From: Tanypteryx hageni
Lineage: Eukaryota > Arthropoda > Insecta > Odonata > Petaluridae
DNA: 64,000 nt
Reading direction: 5' to 3'
Assembly: GCA_028673005.1 (NCBI GenBank)
Contig: CM054115.1
Coordinates: 186,001-250,000, forward strand
The translations under genes and the position numbers were made by a program. Below are positions 50,730-62,639 of this stretch, piece after piece (within the stretch, counting starts at the first letter, position 1; each line of letters starts with the position of its first letter). A model generated the notes under the pieces. The model was not told where the DNA came from. It made no database searches and saw only the letters and a list, made by a program, of their open reading frames with translations.

Positions 50730-51599
50730 TGACCTACCTCCCTTAATAGTACCATGCTTTATTAGACCGTGGAGCACACCACGATATCCCCTAATTTAGG
50801 AGGAGCACCAGACCAAATCCTTCTATTATATAAAATCAAAACCCTCCCCCCTCCCTATAGGTTGACATAAAATTAAATGGGAGCAAATGCGATTCAACAT
50901 ATTTTTCATTCGCATTTTAAAATCGCTTAGAATCCCTCTATAAATGTGGCACTTAAACCAAATGATGCCTGAAAGAATGGAGATTCATTTTCCTGCCATT
51001 GATTTTCGAATATGCGTCGAATCGTTCCACAAATTCATTATTAAAAAGAAATTTTGGCTAAATTTTAGACGAAAAAATTTTGTAGTCAAGGATATCTGAA
51101 TTGTTGCTGTAATTAAGTAAGGCAAATACTGTTTTACATTTTACAGTACATGAATATTACATTGCCATGAAAACAATCCACAAAATGAAATAAATAAGTT
51201 CTTACTGTAAATACCTGTAAATAAATTATGGCTAGCACCGTAATTAAATTATTACATAAAACAAATAAAACATTTTAGCAAGTCCTTTAATTATAAAAGC
51301 AGAAAATACTACAAACTTAGTATTACAAACTAGGTAGATTAATATAAAGGTATTCCAACAAATAGAAATAATGAAAGAAAAATCCAAAATAGTAATTATT
51401 CCTAAAACTTGGTGTCGAAGCAAAATATTACCATAAAAATAAAGGAAACGTTAAAAAAATTAAGTAACCTTACCAAAAACAGAAAAAAACGAATAAAAAA
51501 TATTATAATTACAGAGTAATAAAAAAGTAACATTAAGATTTAGTAGAAAATTGGTAATTTGATTTTTTAAATCCGTGCATGGTTTATCCATACCTACTT
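50730..51599. other. AT-rich non-coding stretch
   Basis: No gene is seen. Near 50808-50822 AGGAGGAGCACCAGACC resembles the GGAGCACCAGTGC block at 53210-53225, so the two may be the ends of the hAT element between them. Confidence 0.35.
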
Positions 51600-52765
51600 A
51601 ATGGGATATTTGGGCCTGCATGTTCGAACAGAGTACATCTATCCTTGGGCTAGGTTTGGATAGAGATAGTCTTAATGTTGAAGTGATGTCCAACAAATTT
51701 CTCAGTTTGCTTTTTGTTTCAGTAACTACAGAAAAACCGCTTTCACATAGAAAAGTCGATGAAAAAGAAAAAAGGACTTTCAGCGCTTTTTCACTTAGCT
51801 GTGGAAATTCAGTGAAAGCTTTAATGCAAAAAGTTTCAAGAGGAAAATCCTTCTTTAAAATTTTTAATGTGCAGTCTGAGGAAAGATCAGCTAGTAACTC
51901 TTCTTCTTCTTCTAGTTATAAGTTATTTCCTTTATTATCATTAAATGGATCTAATACCCACAAAGACCCTACTCATGGATCTTTGTTTAAAGGAAAATGT
52001 TTATCAAATTCATCACTAAGTGTATCCAAGTGATTAACAACGATCAATTGAAGTTCTGCAAAATTAAATTCTTCATTGTTTCTATCTTTAACTTAATTCA
52101 GAAGCTCTGTTAATCCAGAAAACATATCAAAGTAGTTGTCTTTGGCTCTGTTAACCCATAACTTTAATTTCTTTTTAAACCCTTCTATTTTACTATACCT
52201 GTGAAAAACATTTTTCAATGGTCCTTGTAGTGATAAATTTAACTCATTCAAATTCTGAAAAATGTCTGCAAGATAACCAAGTTTCATGTAAAGTACCAAT
52301 TAATATCCTTGTAGTACTTCACAAGATCTGAATTTTTCTCAGACAGAAAACTCACTACATACTTCCTAAGTTCACACAATCTTTTTAACACTCGACCTTT
52401 GGACAGCCAGCGAACTTCTGCATGCAATAATAGTGTGGAATGTGCAGACCCCATTTCATCGCATAGTATTCCAAACAATCGGCAGTTAAGTGCGCTGGAT
52501 TTTATTAAATTTACTGTTTTGATGGATATTACTAACACTTCATTTAACTCGGAGCTTAACTTTCTACATGCTAATAATTCTCGGTGAATAATACAATGTG
52601 TAATTTGAATTTTTGGCACTACTTCTTTAAATTTTGCAACCAATCCTGCATGTACACCTGTCATATTTGCTGCACCATCAGTACAAATCGAAACACAATT
52701 TGAAATATCGATATCTTTGCTGGAGAAATATTCAGATATTAGATGCAAGTATATAGAATCTATAG
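51600..52765 (-). pseudogene. ZBED5-like hAT transposase
   Basis: On the minus strand the order is: SEYFSSKDIDISNCVSICTD and GAANMTGVHAGLVAKFK (RNase H core), ITHCIIHRELLACRKL, EMGSAHSTLLLHAEVRW then LSKGRVLKRL, then after a frame break near 52290 MKLGYLADIFQNLNELNLSL and VNRAKDNYFDMF, and after stops near 52095-52020 EFDKHFPLNKDP and FLCESGFSVVTETKSKLRN with LRLSLS at the end. These are blocks of ZBED5/FAM200-type hAT transposases including the C-terminal dimerisation region. Stops at about 51963 and 51915 and shifts make it dead. The N-terminal BED finger is missing; at 52765 it meets a purine-rich insert. Confidence 0.8.
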
Positions 52766-53160
52766 CAAATGTTACACCTAGGGGGAAGAAGGGAATAGGT
52801 GAGTAAGAGAGAGGAGGTGGAATGGCGAAGGAGAAGTTGGTTGGCAGGCAATAAAATGTTCTTTTATGTATACAATGTGGAAGGAGAAGGTCCGTGAATT
52901 GGAGAGAGGAATAAAGGGAGTGAATATGTTTCTAAGTAAAGAAAGTAAGATGGGGAAGGGAGGGTATTGGAGAGTAGGAAAGGGGAGGCAGAAAGTTGGA
53001 AGAGGTTGGGGGATGGGTAAGAAAACGTAGTACATATTCGGAAAGAAAAGGCAGAACAAGTAGATTTTATAATCAAAGCAGTGTTGCGATTATCATAATG
53101 TGATAGACAAAAGTCTTTACACTTCCTTCTAATAAACAGTTTATATTTCCAATAATTGGA
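52766..53160. repeat. Purine-rich (GGAAG) low-complexity stretch
   Basis: The + strand is rich in G and A (GGGGAAGAAGGGAATAGG, GAGGGTATTGGAGAG) from about 52785 to 53075. Open frames on the minus strand here are artefacts. It separates the hAT core from its likely end near 53170. Confidence 0.6.
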
Positions 53161-53199
53161 CTTTTCACTTTAATTTTTTAAAAGGCTTGCGGAGCACCT

Positions 53200-53345
53200 G
53201 CCTCATGTTTGGGGAGCACCAGTGCTCCGCGGAGTACCGGTTGAGAAACACTCAGGGTCGCGACACTCAATGTCAGGGGACGGGCACTCGGATAGCAAAA
53301 CGAGGACCGCCTTTGGATTGGCTATCCAAAGCACACCAGAGGCGA
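53200..53345. other. GC-rich patch shared with 24.6 kb, with small hairpin
   Basis: GGGTCGCGACACTCAATGTC at about 53264 matches the 24618 region. CTTTGGATTGGCTATCCAAAG-like symmetry (arms CTTTGGAT / ATCCAAAG around 53310-53330) makes a small hairpin containing an inverted CCAAT. GGAGCACCAGTGCTCC at about 53212-53227 is another palindrome and may be a hAT end. Confidence 0.4.
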
Positions 53346-53554
53346 TGGAGGGGAAGTAGGAAAGGAAGTAGGAGGGGAAGTAGGGGAAATAGGTTGCTCG
53401 CACATTCGAACGGTTTACAAATGTCCGATAAATTAAATATATGTTCTTGATTGGCTAACTGTAAATTTACAGGACACTGAATCTTCATGGGGTCTGAGAG
53501 AGCCCAGAGTGCCACTTTAAGTTGGGAAAAATAAGTGTGCTGTTGCAGGGTTAA

Positions 53555-53657
53555 AGCTAAGCTTATAAGGAGCAACTATTGTGCTGCAGTTTGGTGTACC
53601 AATTTTAATGGTTGCCGAGTTGATAAACAAATTTCGCTTTTCCGTTTTCCTAAACAG
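53555..53657 (+). pseudogene. THAP finger fragment
   Basis: The frame reads IRSNYCAAVWCTNFNGCRVD then KQISLFRFPKQ, the start of a THAP finger with C-x4-C and FRFPK. The codon where Met is expected is ATA. A donor-like CAG|GTTACC follows at 53657. The rest of the finger (W and C-x2-H) is not found downstream. It is independent of the THAP exon at 50.5 kb. Confidence 0.5.
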
Positions 53658-54161
53658 GTTACCAGGTATATTCGTTATGTTATTTGCTTGAATTCCATCA
53701 CACAATAAGTTCTTAATAGTGTACAATTTTCATGTGCTATCCTCGGGTGAAAGGTGTAATGTAGGTGGGAGTTTTCAATGGCATGAACTCCCTTCATGTT
53801 CTGGTAAGGTTTTACATTTTTCTTTCTCCGTAACCCAATGTTCTTGCGTCTATTAAACAATTAGTATGACAATTTCTGAATAACAAATAAATACACGAGT
53901 TGCATATCTCTTTAAAATAGGTGAAAGCAAATGGCAGAGATAGACCATGAAGAAGGAAGTCATGGCCTTCATAGCAGCTGTTTCTTCCACACCAAGGAGC
54001 CAGTATACACCTAGAACGCTTGGAAGAATTCAAAGGTATCGCAGCTGCGTCACTGGTCTTCGAGCAAGACTTTCGCATGGGTACCCCAAAATCGATTAGC
54101 CGCTCCCAAGAAATGCAGGATATCATTAAAATTTCAAGGAGGTATCAAACAAAATTTTTCG
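53658..54161. other. Non-coding interval
   Basis: No supported gene. Open frames here lack motifs. Confidence 0.3.
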
Positions 54162-55577
54162 TAAACTTCATATATTTTGTGATTGAGTGAAGTGCATGTC
54201 TGTGTTCGAATTTAGTCTGTTTGGTCCCTGTCGTTGTCGTGAGATGCACAAACCATCAGACATTTGTTTGAGATATCAAGTCCCTTTTGTGAAACAAATT
54301 TATTCTGTAAACTTGGTATATTTTAACTGATTATCTCTAAAAAAGTCTTGAGGTTTGTGCAGTGTATGAGTTTGTTTTAAAAATTGCTTTCACTGTAAAT
54401 TTTCAATTTTTCACCGTAGTCTTTCTCTCGTATACACTTATGAGCATACAATCCCACATCTTTGCAGCCTTCAGTAAATGCAAATTGTGCATTATACTAA
54501 CATAAGGTATATCTTTCTGTAAATTTCCACTCTTGCGTGCTTCTTCAACTTGCATTTGGAACAGATTTAATCTGTTTGAGTGGTGGGTGACAAGCCAGCT
54601 TAAAATCATATTTTTGGTTTGTAAAGTGGACCGCAGCCAGAAAGTTGCAACTAATAGAATGTGCCAAAAATGTAATTGGTTTGTTTGTATTTTTAAATGT
54701 GGGGGTACTTAGTGTTTCTTCATTACTATGAAGAAGAAAATGTGAATTTGGTCTGTTTTTTAAAATGCACCACCTTTTTTTAACTTCACGAGCTTGCGGT
54801 TCACGAATTTGCATACGTCATACATTAGCGATGCCAACAAAGCGTTTTCACTTGCTATTACGCGTTCTGAAGATAATTAAAAGAATATTTTTAACTTTAT
54901 GTTGCTAGGGTTTCATTTCCTGTAACGCCTTCCTTTGTTTTCTGTGACGCTCCTTTGTTTTCTGCGAAGCCTTCCTTTGTTTTCTGTGACGCCTTACTTT
55001 ATTTTCTCTTAAACTGCATTATTTACGTTAAAAAAAAATAATTTGTTAGGTTGGCTGAGAACCGTACTCGCATATATAACATTGCGTCTTAGAGGGAAAT
55101 TGGACTTGTACTTCGGGAATTTGCTTTTCGCGGCAGTTTTCCGAAACCAATTATTCGCGAAATTCAAAAAGGTGGTGTATATGAGAGAAATACATTATGT
55201 ACTTAACTCAATATGTGTAAATTGTGGGCTTTTATTGTATTTTTAGGCATTCAGTTGTAAACGGTATAGAAGAATCTTATTGTACATTTTCTTATAATAA
55301 ATTACTCATTATAAATTGATTTTGAATGTTGTTATTTGACAGCGTTATTTGCTTTATAACCATCTAAATTCTAATACAGGATTGTTTTTCATTCGATCAT
55401 AACTCTCCTAATAAAATTATTAAAATATTTCTATTGAAAATATGTTGTAATTACATGTGAAGCAATATCATAATTGTAATTTTCCCTTGTGACTAGATAT
55501 TCCGTGAAATAAAGTCTAGGTTGAATTTTCATTTAATGAGATTGCATTTCCGATTAATGAAGAAAGATTTATCTAAA
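54162..55577 (+). repeat. Interspersed repeat family, copy 2 (~1.42 kb)
   Basis: Same start (TCGTAAACTTCATATATTTT) and end (GATTTATCT) as copy 1 at 23034, same orientation, a few percent different. The shorter length comes mainly from fewer 22-bp minisatellite units (about 54920-55015). It ends next to unique DNA at 55578. Confidence 0.75.
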
Positions 55578-56763
55578 TGACATTTGATTAATTTTTGTAA
55601 GAAGCTATAATTCTAATATTTATTTTGCAATAACGAACAGAATATGACGTAATTATGTCAAATTCGATCTTAAACAAAATTTTTGCGAATATTTCGTACA
55701 GGCCAAATGGGTTTGCGCTCTGCATGAAACGTATTCTTATAGGTCTTATGGGACTGTCACTTCCTTATTCCTCGGCGTGGCGTTAAATTTCCCATTTCAG
55801 ATTGAGTTGAAGGCTTTCGCAGCGTTGCTGAATGCTGGCGGAGGTTTTCGGGTTTCGCTACCTATCTCTCCGTCCTCTCTCCCCCTCTTCTCCTGTCTCT
55901 CTTCATTTTTTCTTCCTTCTCTCCTATTAAAGCATTCAAAGCACCCTTTCCTTACATACATAGCATCAGAATTGAGACGGCAATAAAATTTAGAGGTTTA
56001 ACAATGACACGGTCAGCAAGGCAACGTATCGTTAAAAAACTTAAATTTGTCCAATAAATATTATTTAAACGTATTACTTGAGAGTGATTTCAAATCGTAG
56101 GGGAAGTGCAGTAATAAGGATCGAAAACGATATTCATTTTTCTTTGAAGATCGGAGGTTAATTCTTTCTAATTTTAATTTGCGAAAGAGTAAAACCCTCA
56201 AATTCCAAAAACAGATTTTTACACGTTATCTTACGAGAAAGAGAAATTATCTACCAGAGTCGAGCCCGGATCTTTTTTGGGAATTTTCTTTCATTAATGG
56301 CTTTTACTGTAAGAATCAAACGTTCCTACCAAATTTCAATCTTCTGCGTACTCAGAAAGTTTGTTAAAAATAGCATTAGATTCAGTCGTAAATAGTTCGT
56401 ATTAGTCGAGCGATACCGGATTTCTTAGCTCGTTATTTAAAGAGATGTGGCAGCTCAATCTGGCCCTGAGATGCCACAATGGCTTTTAAATGCCATACCA
56501 CAAAGGTTAAGAATCTATTTTCACTAATTCATATGTATAACAATGTCCCCTTGTTTGCATCCTCAAGAAGAGTCCTCTCTGATAGGTGTACGAACTGATT
56601 TTATGAACTAATCTCAGCAGCTAATATGAGCATGTGCTTTTCACCTCGATTTACCAGATTGTCACCAAAACCAGACATCCCTTCCACCCATGTAGTTCAG
56701 AGAATCAAGAGTTTATTGTATTTGCTCGTTTCAAAACTAATTACGAATAATATTTGATTTCAG
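55578..56763. other. Non-coding interval, possible intron
   Basis: AT-rich without recognised repeats. A short C/T-rich patch lies near 55862-55925. It ends in a good acceptor (TTTGATTTCAG, 56753-56763). Confidence 0.35.
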
Positions 56764-56823
56764 ATGGCTCTCCATCCCCGTTTCATCAAAAAAGAAATCC
56801 TGACAGATGATTGTGCTAATCAG
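56764..56823 (+). CDS. Candidate 60-nt host exon 1 of 3
   Basis: Acceptor TTTGATTTCAG, then 60 nt reading MALHPRFIKKEILTDDCANQ in phase 0, then donor CAG|GTAATT. It contains IKKE, a SUMO-site-like psi-K-x-E pattern. The same size, phase and ATGG...CAG boundaries recur in the exon at 57435. Short KxE-containing exons are common in linkers of insect transcription factors; identity unknown. Confidence 0.4.
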
Positions 56824-57141
56824 GTAATTAGATTAATATCCTTTGATTATAATATACCGAAATTTTACTTCCCTAGGGACTCTTAAAAAGGCCAAGATGT
56901 GATAGAAATAGATTTCCAGCGAGAAAATCAATGAGAGTAAATGCTCGAGTGTGTTGAGGTGATTCATACAAACCAATCATAGCCTAAGTTTTGAAAAATT
57001 GATAGTTACCACTTTAACCCCTCAATCGTGATTTAAAAATTTAAAAACCGAGGTATTTATATGCTCCATTATGACATATTTCTTATTTTTATTTATATCA
57101 CGTAAAATAATGCAATTAAAAATCTGATAAAATCAGGAATA

Positions 57142-57390
57142 TTAATTATAAATGCCTTGTTTTTCTGTAATCTCAAAGCATGGCACAACACACATAGAAG
57201 GATTTCCAGGGCAGTTTTTGCATCGGTAGGCTGTCTCCTTCCTTATTCCCTTTTTTGCAAACAAAGCACTTCCTCTGAGCGACTCTTCTCTTGCCTGAAG
57301 GGGGATTCTCTTCAGGGAAGTGATGCCCTGCTAGCCGTGTTGCAGATGATTCAATAGGCCTTGCTGGCTTTCCCCTTTTCTTTCCTAATA
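57142..57390 (-). pseudogene. piggyBac transposase C-terminal cysteine-rich domain
   Basis: The minus-strand frame reads ATRLAGHHFPEENPPSGKRR, VAQRKCFVCKKGNKE and, after a one-base shift near 57238, TAYRCKNCPGNPSMCVVPCF, then a short tail to a stop at 57142-57144. The RL-GxHFPE lead-in and the C-x2-C ... C-x2-C ... C-x4-CF pattern are those of the zinc-binding C-terminus of piggyBac transposases. The catalytic core is absent. It sits in the presumed intron between two candidate exons. Confidence 0.7.
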
Positions 57391-57434
57391 CATTATTTTA
57401 ATGTATTCTTGTGTTTTTGATCATTCAATTTCAG

Positions 57435-57494
57435 ATGGATTTGCTGCCTTTGAAAGAGGAACCTGGTGATGATGATTATCAAGTCCAACCTCAG
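57435..57494 (+). CDS. Candidate 60-nt host exon 2 of 3
   Basis: Acceptor TTCAATTTCAG, 60 nt reading MDLLPLKEEPGDDDYQVQPQ in phase 0, donor CAG|GTAATA. It contains LKEEP, a SUMO-site-like motif, and an acidic patch. Its boundaries and length match the exon at 56764, suggesting exon duplication or a repeated module. Confidence 0.45.
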
Positions 57495-57784
57495 GTAATA
57501 CCAATATCATAATTTTCTTCACTTATTAAACCCTCAAGTACACACACAAAAATACATTTAAGAGGCTAAGGTTGTTTTCTGTAAAAAGCAGACTAAAACA
57601 TTTTTTATTGCGTCTACACGTGAAATGTTTTTTCAAACAAAAAATTTACGAATGTAAACATTCCTGTCATTATATATCACGGGACACGCTAATCACCAAT
57701 GTCATGATAATCCGTTTGATATAAACCGTCACTGTCACTTATCCGTTATTTTGAAATATCAGTAATTGCAAATTTTTATCACAG

Positions 57785-57841
57785 CAACAATCAAAACTGT
57801 CACCTGCCGACATCAATGAACTGAATGTTAATTCAGACTGA
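57785..57841 (+). CDS. Candidate terminal coding exon 3 of 3
   Basis: After an acceptor (TTTTTATCACAG) the phase-0 frame reads QQSKLSPADINELNVNSD and then TGA (57839-57841). It continues naturally from the previous exon. A polyadenylation signal AATAAA lies at about 58140, giving a ~300 bp 3' UTR. Together the three exons look like the 3' end of a plus-strand host gene. Confidence 0.35.
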   Translation, partial: QQSKLSPADINELNVNSD

Positions 57842-59205
57842 TAATGAAAATATCTGTTAAACAGTCTGTTCTATGAAAAAATATTTCAAACAAAAGTTAT
57901 AGGAAATAATAGTCTCCAACTTCAATAATGGCAAATATTGGCATTAATGGAGTCTTAATGGAGATATTTGGCAAAAACGGAAATATATTCTAGATATATA
58001 ATATAATATTTAATGACATCTATTGGTATTCTAATGTTCCGTAGCATTAATTGTGCTATTCAGCAGGCTCATTAGGGTGTAAAACACCACTACTAACTTT
58101 GCAAATGCACCGAAATTGTAATCAGTGTGTGCGGTCATGCAATAAAGTGCCTTGATGAAAATGCTCCATCGGAATTCACGTTGCATGTGGTTTTACTGTT
58201 TATATTTACATTTTTCACCATTAAATATTAATAACGCATATTTTAATGATTTTGCAAGGAATGGCTGCCAATTATTCCATGTTGAGGATCGGCGGGTTTT
58301 GTGAGTGTCAGCGCTGAATGCCGTAATAATCTTACCTTCACTCTGTAATGCGCAGACTGATTTTTGGTATCACATTTGTGGAAAAGAAGTTCACTCTATG
58401 ACTTGAAAAATACAATTCGTAAACTTTTTATATCGGTGTGCCTAATTTAGATTGAGCCATTTCCTCAACACTAGATGCTCAGTCAGTCTGACCGTTTTTG
58501 AATTTCAAATGATCCCCCTGCTCAAATTAATAGTCGCAGAAAGTTCCTATTCTTATGAAGTTTTACTTCCAAAAATTACGTTTATGGCCTCAATTGGTTT
58601 CTAAGATATTAGCTCGTATACCTAAATGCGCCAAGTAGTCGTTTTGACCGCTGTTCTTATATTCTCAGGTTAACCTCCTGTTTTAACACTTGCCGGATCC
58701 ATGATGAGATATCAATGAAATCTAAATCAATTTTTATTCCATTTTCTCCATCGTATCAGCTCTCTTGGAGCATAATGTCATACTTTTGAATTCAGTAACA
58801 GCTTTTTCGTGATGTCTAACACTTTCAAAGTCGAAAATGCTATGATAAAACCTCTGCCAATTATACTTAATAGACAAACTAATAAATTGCAAATATAGAG
58901 GTGAGTCGACCTCCTCAGGCACCTATCCAAATGGGCACCAAAATTTGACACCAATGAAAACCTATTTCAATATATTCACTTCTAAAGAATGTTAAAACGA
59001 TCTATCTTTTCGATGTTTATATTGGGCTGTGTATTAACAGTTTTTTTGCTACAAAATTGTAGACTGTGTATAATATTTTCTATTTTGGTGTCCACCATTA
59101 TTGTATTGCATTTTAAACTATAAATAAAACTATATAAAACAATATGCCCATGAAATAAAAGTTATGAATAATCATAACAAGTATTTGATATGTAATTAAA
59201 AGAAG
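57842..59205. other. Possible 3' UTR and AT-rich intergenic DNA
   Basis: AATAAA near 58140 could end the gene above. Beyond that no gene or recognised repeat is supported. Confidence 0.3.
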
Positions 59206-59209
59206 AAAT

Positions 59210-59293
59210 GTCAAAATAGAATGAAATATTGTCAAAATAGAATGGACCATTGTCAAAATTAAATGGACAATTGTCAAAATAGAATGGGCCTAG
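59210..59293. repeat. Four 21-bp tandem repeats
   Basis: Units beginning GTCAAAATAGAATGRA start at 59210, 59231, 59252 and 59273. The array runs right up to the presumed left end of the hAT element. Confidence 0.85.
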
Positions 59294-61887
59294 GATTGCC
59301 AACAGTGTCATTTTGACACGAACACTTCCCGTTTAGCGACATTTCTTCGGGTTTGTAATAAATTTCTTCGGGTCTACAGCTACAAATTCTACAAATATTT
59401 TTTTATTTCGATGAAATAATGTTTGTTTATTTATGCACCATTCTCAGGTTAGGTACTTCTGTGCAGCTGGTTCTAAAATCTGCTATTAATTCTAAAATTT
59501 GCTATTAGTTCCGGCCTGACATAGCGTGGCATTATATGTACTATTTTAAAACCTATCGATTTGACTTATTTATCGATTTGCATGCCTGTTCAGTAGGATC
59601 TTTGCATGAATCAGCATGAATGCAGGTTCTACATAAAAGATAGGTGGCTGTTCTTTGCTTCTGTGTAGGAAATATTTATGTGAATTGTTTATTGATATTG
59701 AGCTTTATTTCCTAAGTAAAATTACTTTTTATATTCATTATATTTAAATATTTTAATTTATATATGTTATTTGATTTACAGCTTTGTGAAAATTTCCACT
59801 TCTGAAGATCAAACACCGATGAAAAAGAAAAAATATTATTTTACCATATTTAATAATGAATGGCTTAAACGACCAGATTCTTCGTTGTCAAAACAATTAC
59901 ACTGCGGACGAACAAAAGCATCAAGTCTAACCGAAAATATTCTAGGACCAAAAGCAATTGAATTAGTTTTCTGTGACCTCAAAAAAAAGATGTTGAAAAG
60001 CCTAGATACTTTTCTATTTCATCTGACGCGTCCAGTAAAGGAAACATGAAATTGTATCCGTTAATTGTCAGCTACTTAGTACCAGAACAGGGCATCAAAA
60101 ATAGAATTTTGGATTTTAATACTGATTATTTTGAATCTTCTGATGCAATAACAAATAAAATTCTAACATTTCTCAACGAACGTGAATTATTAATTGACAA
60201 TGTTGCTGCTTATTCAGGAGACAATGCAGTCGTAAATTATGGACAATTCAATTCTGTCAAAAATAGTGTAGCTCAAATGCGTACATATTAAAGGCTAATT
60301 GTAATTGTCATGTGATACACAATGCAGCAAAACATGCGTATAAAAAATGAACTTATGATATAGAAACGTTAGTCAATAAAATTTATTCCGAATTTTCAAG
60401 AAGTACAGTATGCAAAAGGGAGCTACAATCTTGTTTTGAAATTTTTAACCTGGATTATGCTCAAACGTTAAGAAATGTACCTACAAGATGGTTGAGTTTA
60501 TCCAAGGCGGTAGACCGAATATTGTCATCTTGGCCTGCAATAAAGCAGTACTTTTTAAAACGGAGGAGACGATTGTGATGCCCTTATTTGGAAATTTGTA
60601 AAATCGCAAGAAAATGAAATGGAAGATGACATGACAGTGCCTTCTAGTCCTGAATTATTTTTGTATTTTTTCTCACATTTTCTTAATTTTATCAGCGAGT
60701 CAATTTTAATATTAGAAGAAAATGATATTTCTTCAACAGAATTACATGACATCTCTAAAAGAAAAATTAGAATCCCGATTAAGGGATAGTTTCTTTGGAA
60801 GTAAAGTTCGAGCTTCTATAAGGCATTTTAATAAACTGCAACAAGATAAGTTTGCAGCGGAAGCTAGAGAGGTTTATATTCGTACTGTAAATTACTAAAA
60901 AAAATATTATGACTTTGAAAATAGTTGTTTTAAGTATTTGGCTGCGTTAAATATTAGGAAATATGATCTCAAATATGACAGTGTACTAAAAGTTGCACAA
61001 ATGTTAAATATAAAGATCAATGAAGATCGGTTATATGACGAAATAAACATAGTTACAAAATATTTACCAGAATTAAGAAAAGTTGACAATTGCGCAAATG
61101 AGAAAATTTGGGTTGAAATTTAAAAAAATGAGAAAAATGTCTCGGAATTAATAGAAATTGTCTCGAAAGTAATGAGTGTTCCTGTCAGTAATGCGTTCAT
61201 AGAACGTGTTTTTTCTATTATGGAGTCAGTATGGAGGAATGACCGTAATAAAATGCGTGTTCCTCTGGTTAAAGCTGAGCTGGCGATTAGAATTAATTTT
61301 GACATGAACTGTGAACAATTTTATTCGTATTTAAAAGCGCTGGCACAAAAGGGTTTAGTGGAAAAAGCCCAGAGCCAAAATAAGTATAATTTTAAGAAAT
61401 AAATGTTTCTTCATTTTATTTTACTTGCAGAAATTTAAAAAGTTCGTTTATTGTGTTCAATAAGAATCTTATAAAATTTGTGAATAAAATTTAAAATTGA
61501 AGTTATTTTAGTTCATAATTTTTATAACGAACCCATCTCCCTACCCTTCAAAAATCTTATTTAGGCCCTAAACATATTTCTTCCTGACCAGAAAGGACTG
61601 AAGTTTCTAAGTACATATTGTAATACACATACTCGTACCCTTTGGTCTAAAAAAATGCCAAAATAATTAATTAATCATTTATTATATTTATGCATAACTA
61701 AATAAATAATATTTCTTTGATATTTGAAAATGTATTGATGCAATTTATCATACTAATTAATTAACAACTAGTGAACAACTGAAAACTCGTAAAAAAGAAA
61801 AAAAAAGCGTATTCCTTCAAATTCTCCGGGTTGCAGACTAAAATCTTCAGGTCAAGAAGGTCTTACAGTTGGTAACCCAACTTTCTC
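59290..61887 (+). mobile_element. hAT transposon
   Basis: The left side starts with AGGATTGCCAACAGTGTC at about 59293 and the right side, read in reverse, has GGGTTACCAACTGTAAG at about 61865-61881; these are loosely inverted. The interior encodes a broken hAT transposase. The ends were judged by eye and may be off by several bases; the 8 bp target duplication was not found. Confidence 0.6.
59771..61402 (+). pseudogene. hAT transposase with C-terminal dimerisation domain
   Basis: The start has KYYFTIFNNEWLKRPD, a BED-like lead-in. Then come SGDNAVVNYG, CHVIHNAAKHA (about 60306), NVPTRWLSLSKAVDRILSSW (about 60475), a middle region, and the C-terminal MSVPVSNAFIERVFSIMESV with KMRVPLVKAELAIRINF, which is the hAT dimerisation domain. 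Frame shifts and stops occur near 60045, 60290-60345, 60560, 60750-60900 and 61123. The order of blocks is complete, so the ancestor was full length. Confidence 0.75.
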
Positions 61888-61963
61888 CGTATTAAATGGC
61901 AAATTACATGTTGTTGTTGTTTTGGAGGAGCGGAAAGCATTCCTCCTCAATAACTTATTATAA

Positions 61964-62075
61964 CAGCGCCATATATCAGTTTCCTGCATAAGTATTTCGA
62001 TTCTAGGACTGGCAGCGCCATCTCTCAGTTACCTGTGTAACTATTTCTATTCAACGACTGGCAGCGCCGTCTTAG
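61964..62075. repeat. 49-bp tandem repeat, 2.3 copies
   Basis: Units beginning CAGCGCCATMTMTCAGTT start at 61964, 62013 and 62062 (partial). Period is exactly 49 bp. Confidence 0.8.
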
Positions 62076-62344
62076 TATTTGTGTTTGAATTTTAAGGAAG
62101 AAGTCAGAAAGACCGGAAACTTATTCCTATAAAACGATTCCCAGGTTTTTCCATGGAGGGGCGACAATCAATGGGTCTACGGGAAAATTTGGAACTACGT
62201 ATTAACGAATGCTATCGTGCTGTCATTACAGGATGTCTTTCGCCCCCTGCCCCTCCCATTTTAATACGATAATCGTAGCAAATATAAATTGCACGGACAT
62301 ATTAAATGGACATGAATGAAAGAATTGCATATAAGAAATCAAAT

Positions 62345-62629
62345 TTATTACCGTATATCACACATTGCGAGAGTACAAAGTCATTATCAAATTACATAAC
62401 AGCCAAGTATTTTTACATAAATATTATACAATAAAGATATAAAAATGAATTATTGTAACAGAACTTTATAGCGTTAATACCTTTTATGCATGAAACGTAA
62501 TTAAAGGAAATTCACGTGGGCGACGAAAAACGTCAAACTTTCACGTCAAGAATGAATTTGTGGATCAAGCAAAAATCTATTTGTCAAGTGATTTCTTCGG
62601 CCCTGGAACACATTCTCTTTCCGTTGCAC
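62345..62629 (-). other. Possible minus-strand terminal exon with poly(A) signal
   Basis: On the minus strand a clean acceptor (TTCTTTTTGCAG) ends at 62630, followed by exon-like sequence reading GATERECVPGPKKSLDK to a stop at 62577-62579 in one frame; another frame is also open. AATAAA (minus) lies at about 62345-62350. A consensus donor (AACAG|GTAAGTCTT) is found upstream at about 63563. These signals suggest the 3' end of a minus-strand host transcript. The product is not recognised. Confidence 0.3.
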
Positions 62630-62639
62630 CTGCAAAAAG

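Noticed and set aside
52778..53076. Minus-strand ORFs rich in Pro/Ser/Leu/Phe
   Set aside because: They come from the purine-rich low-complexity stretch.
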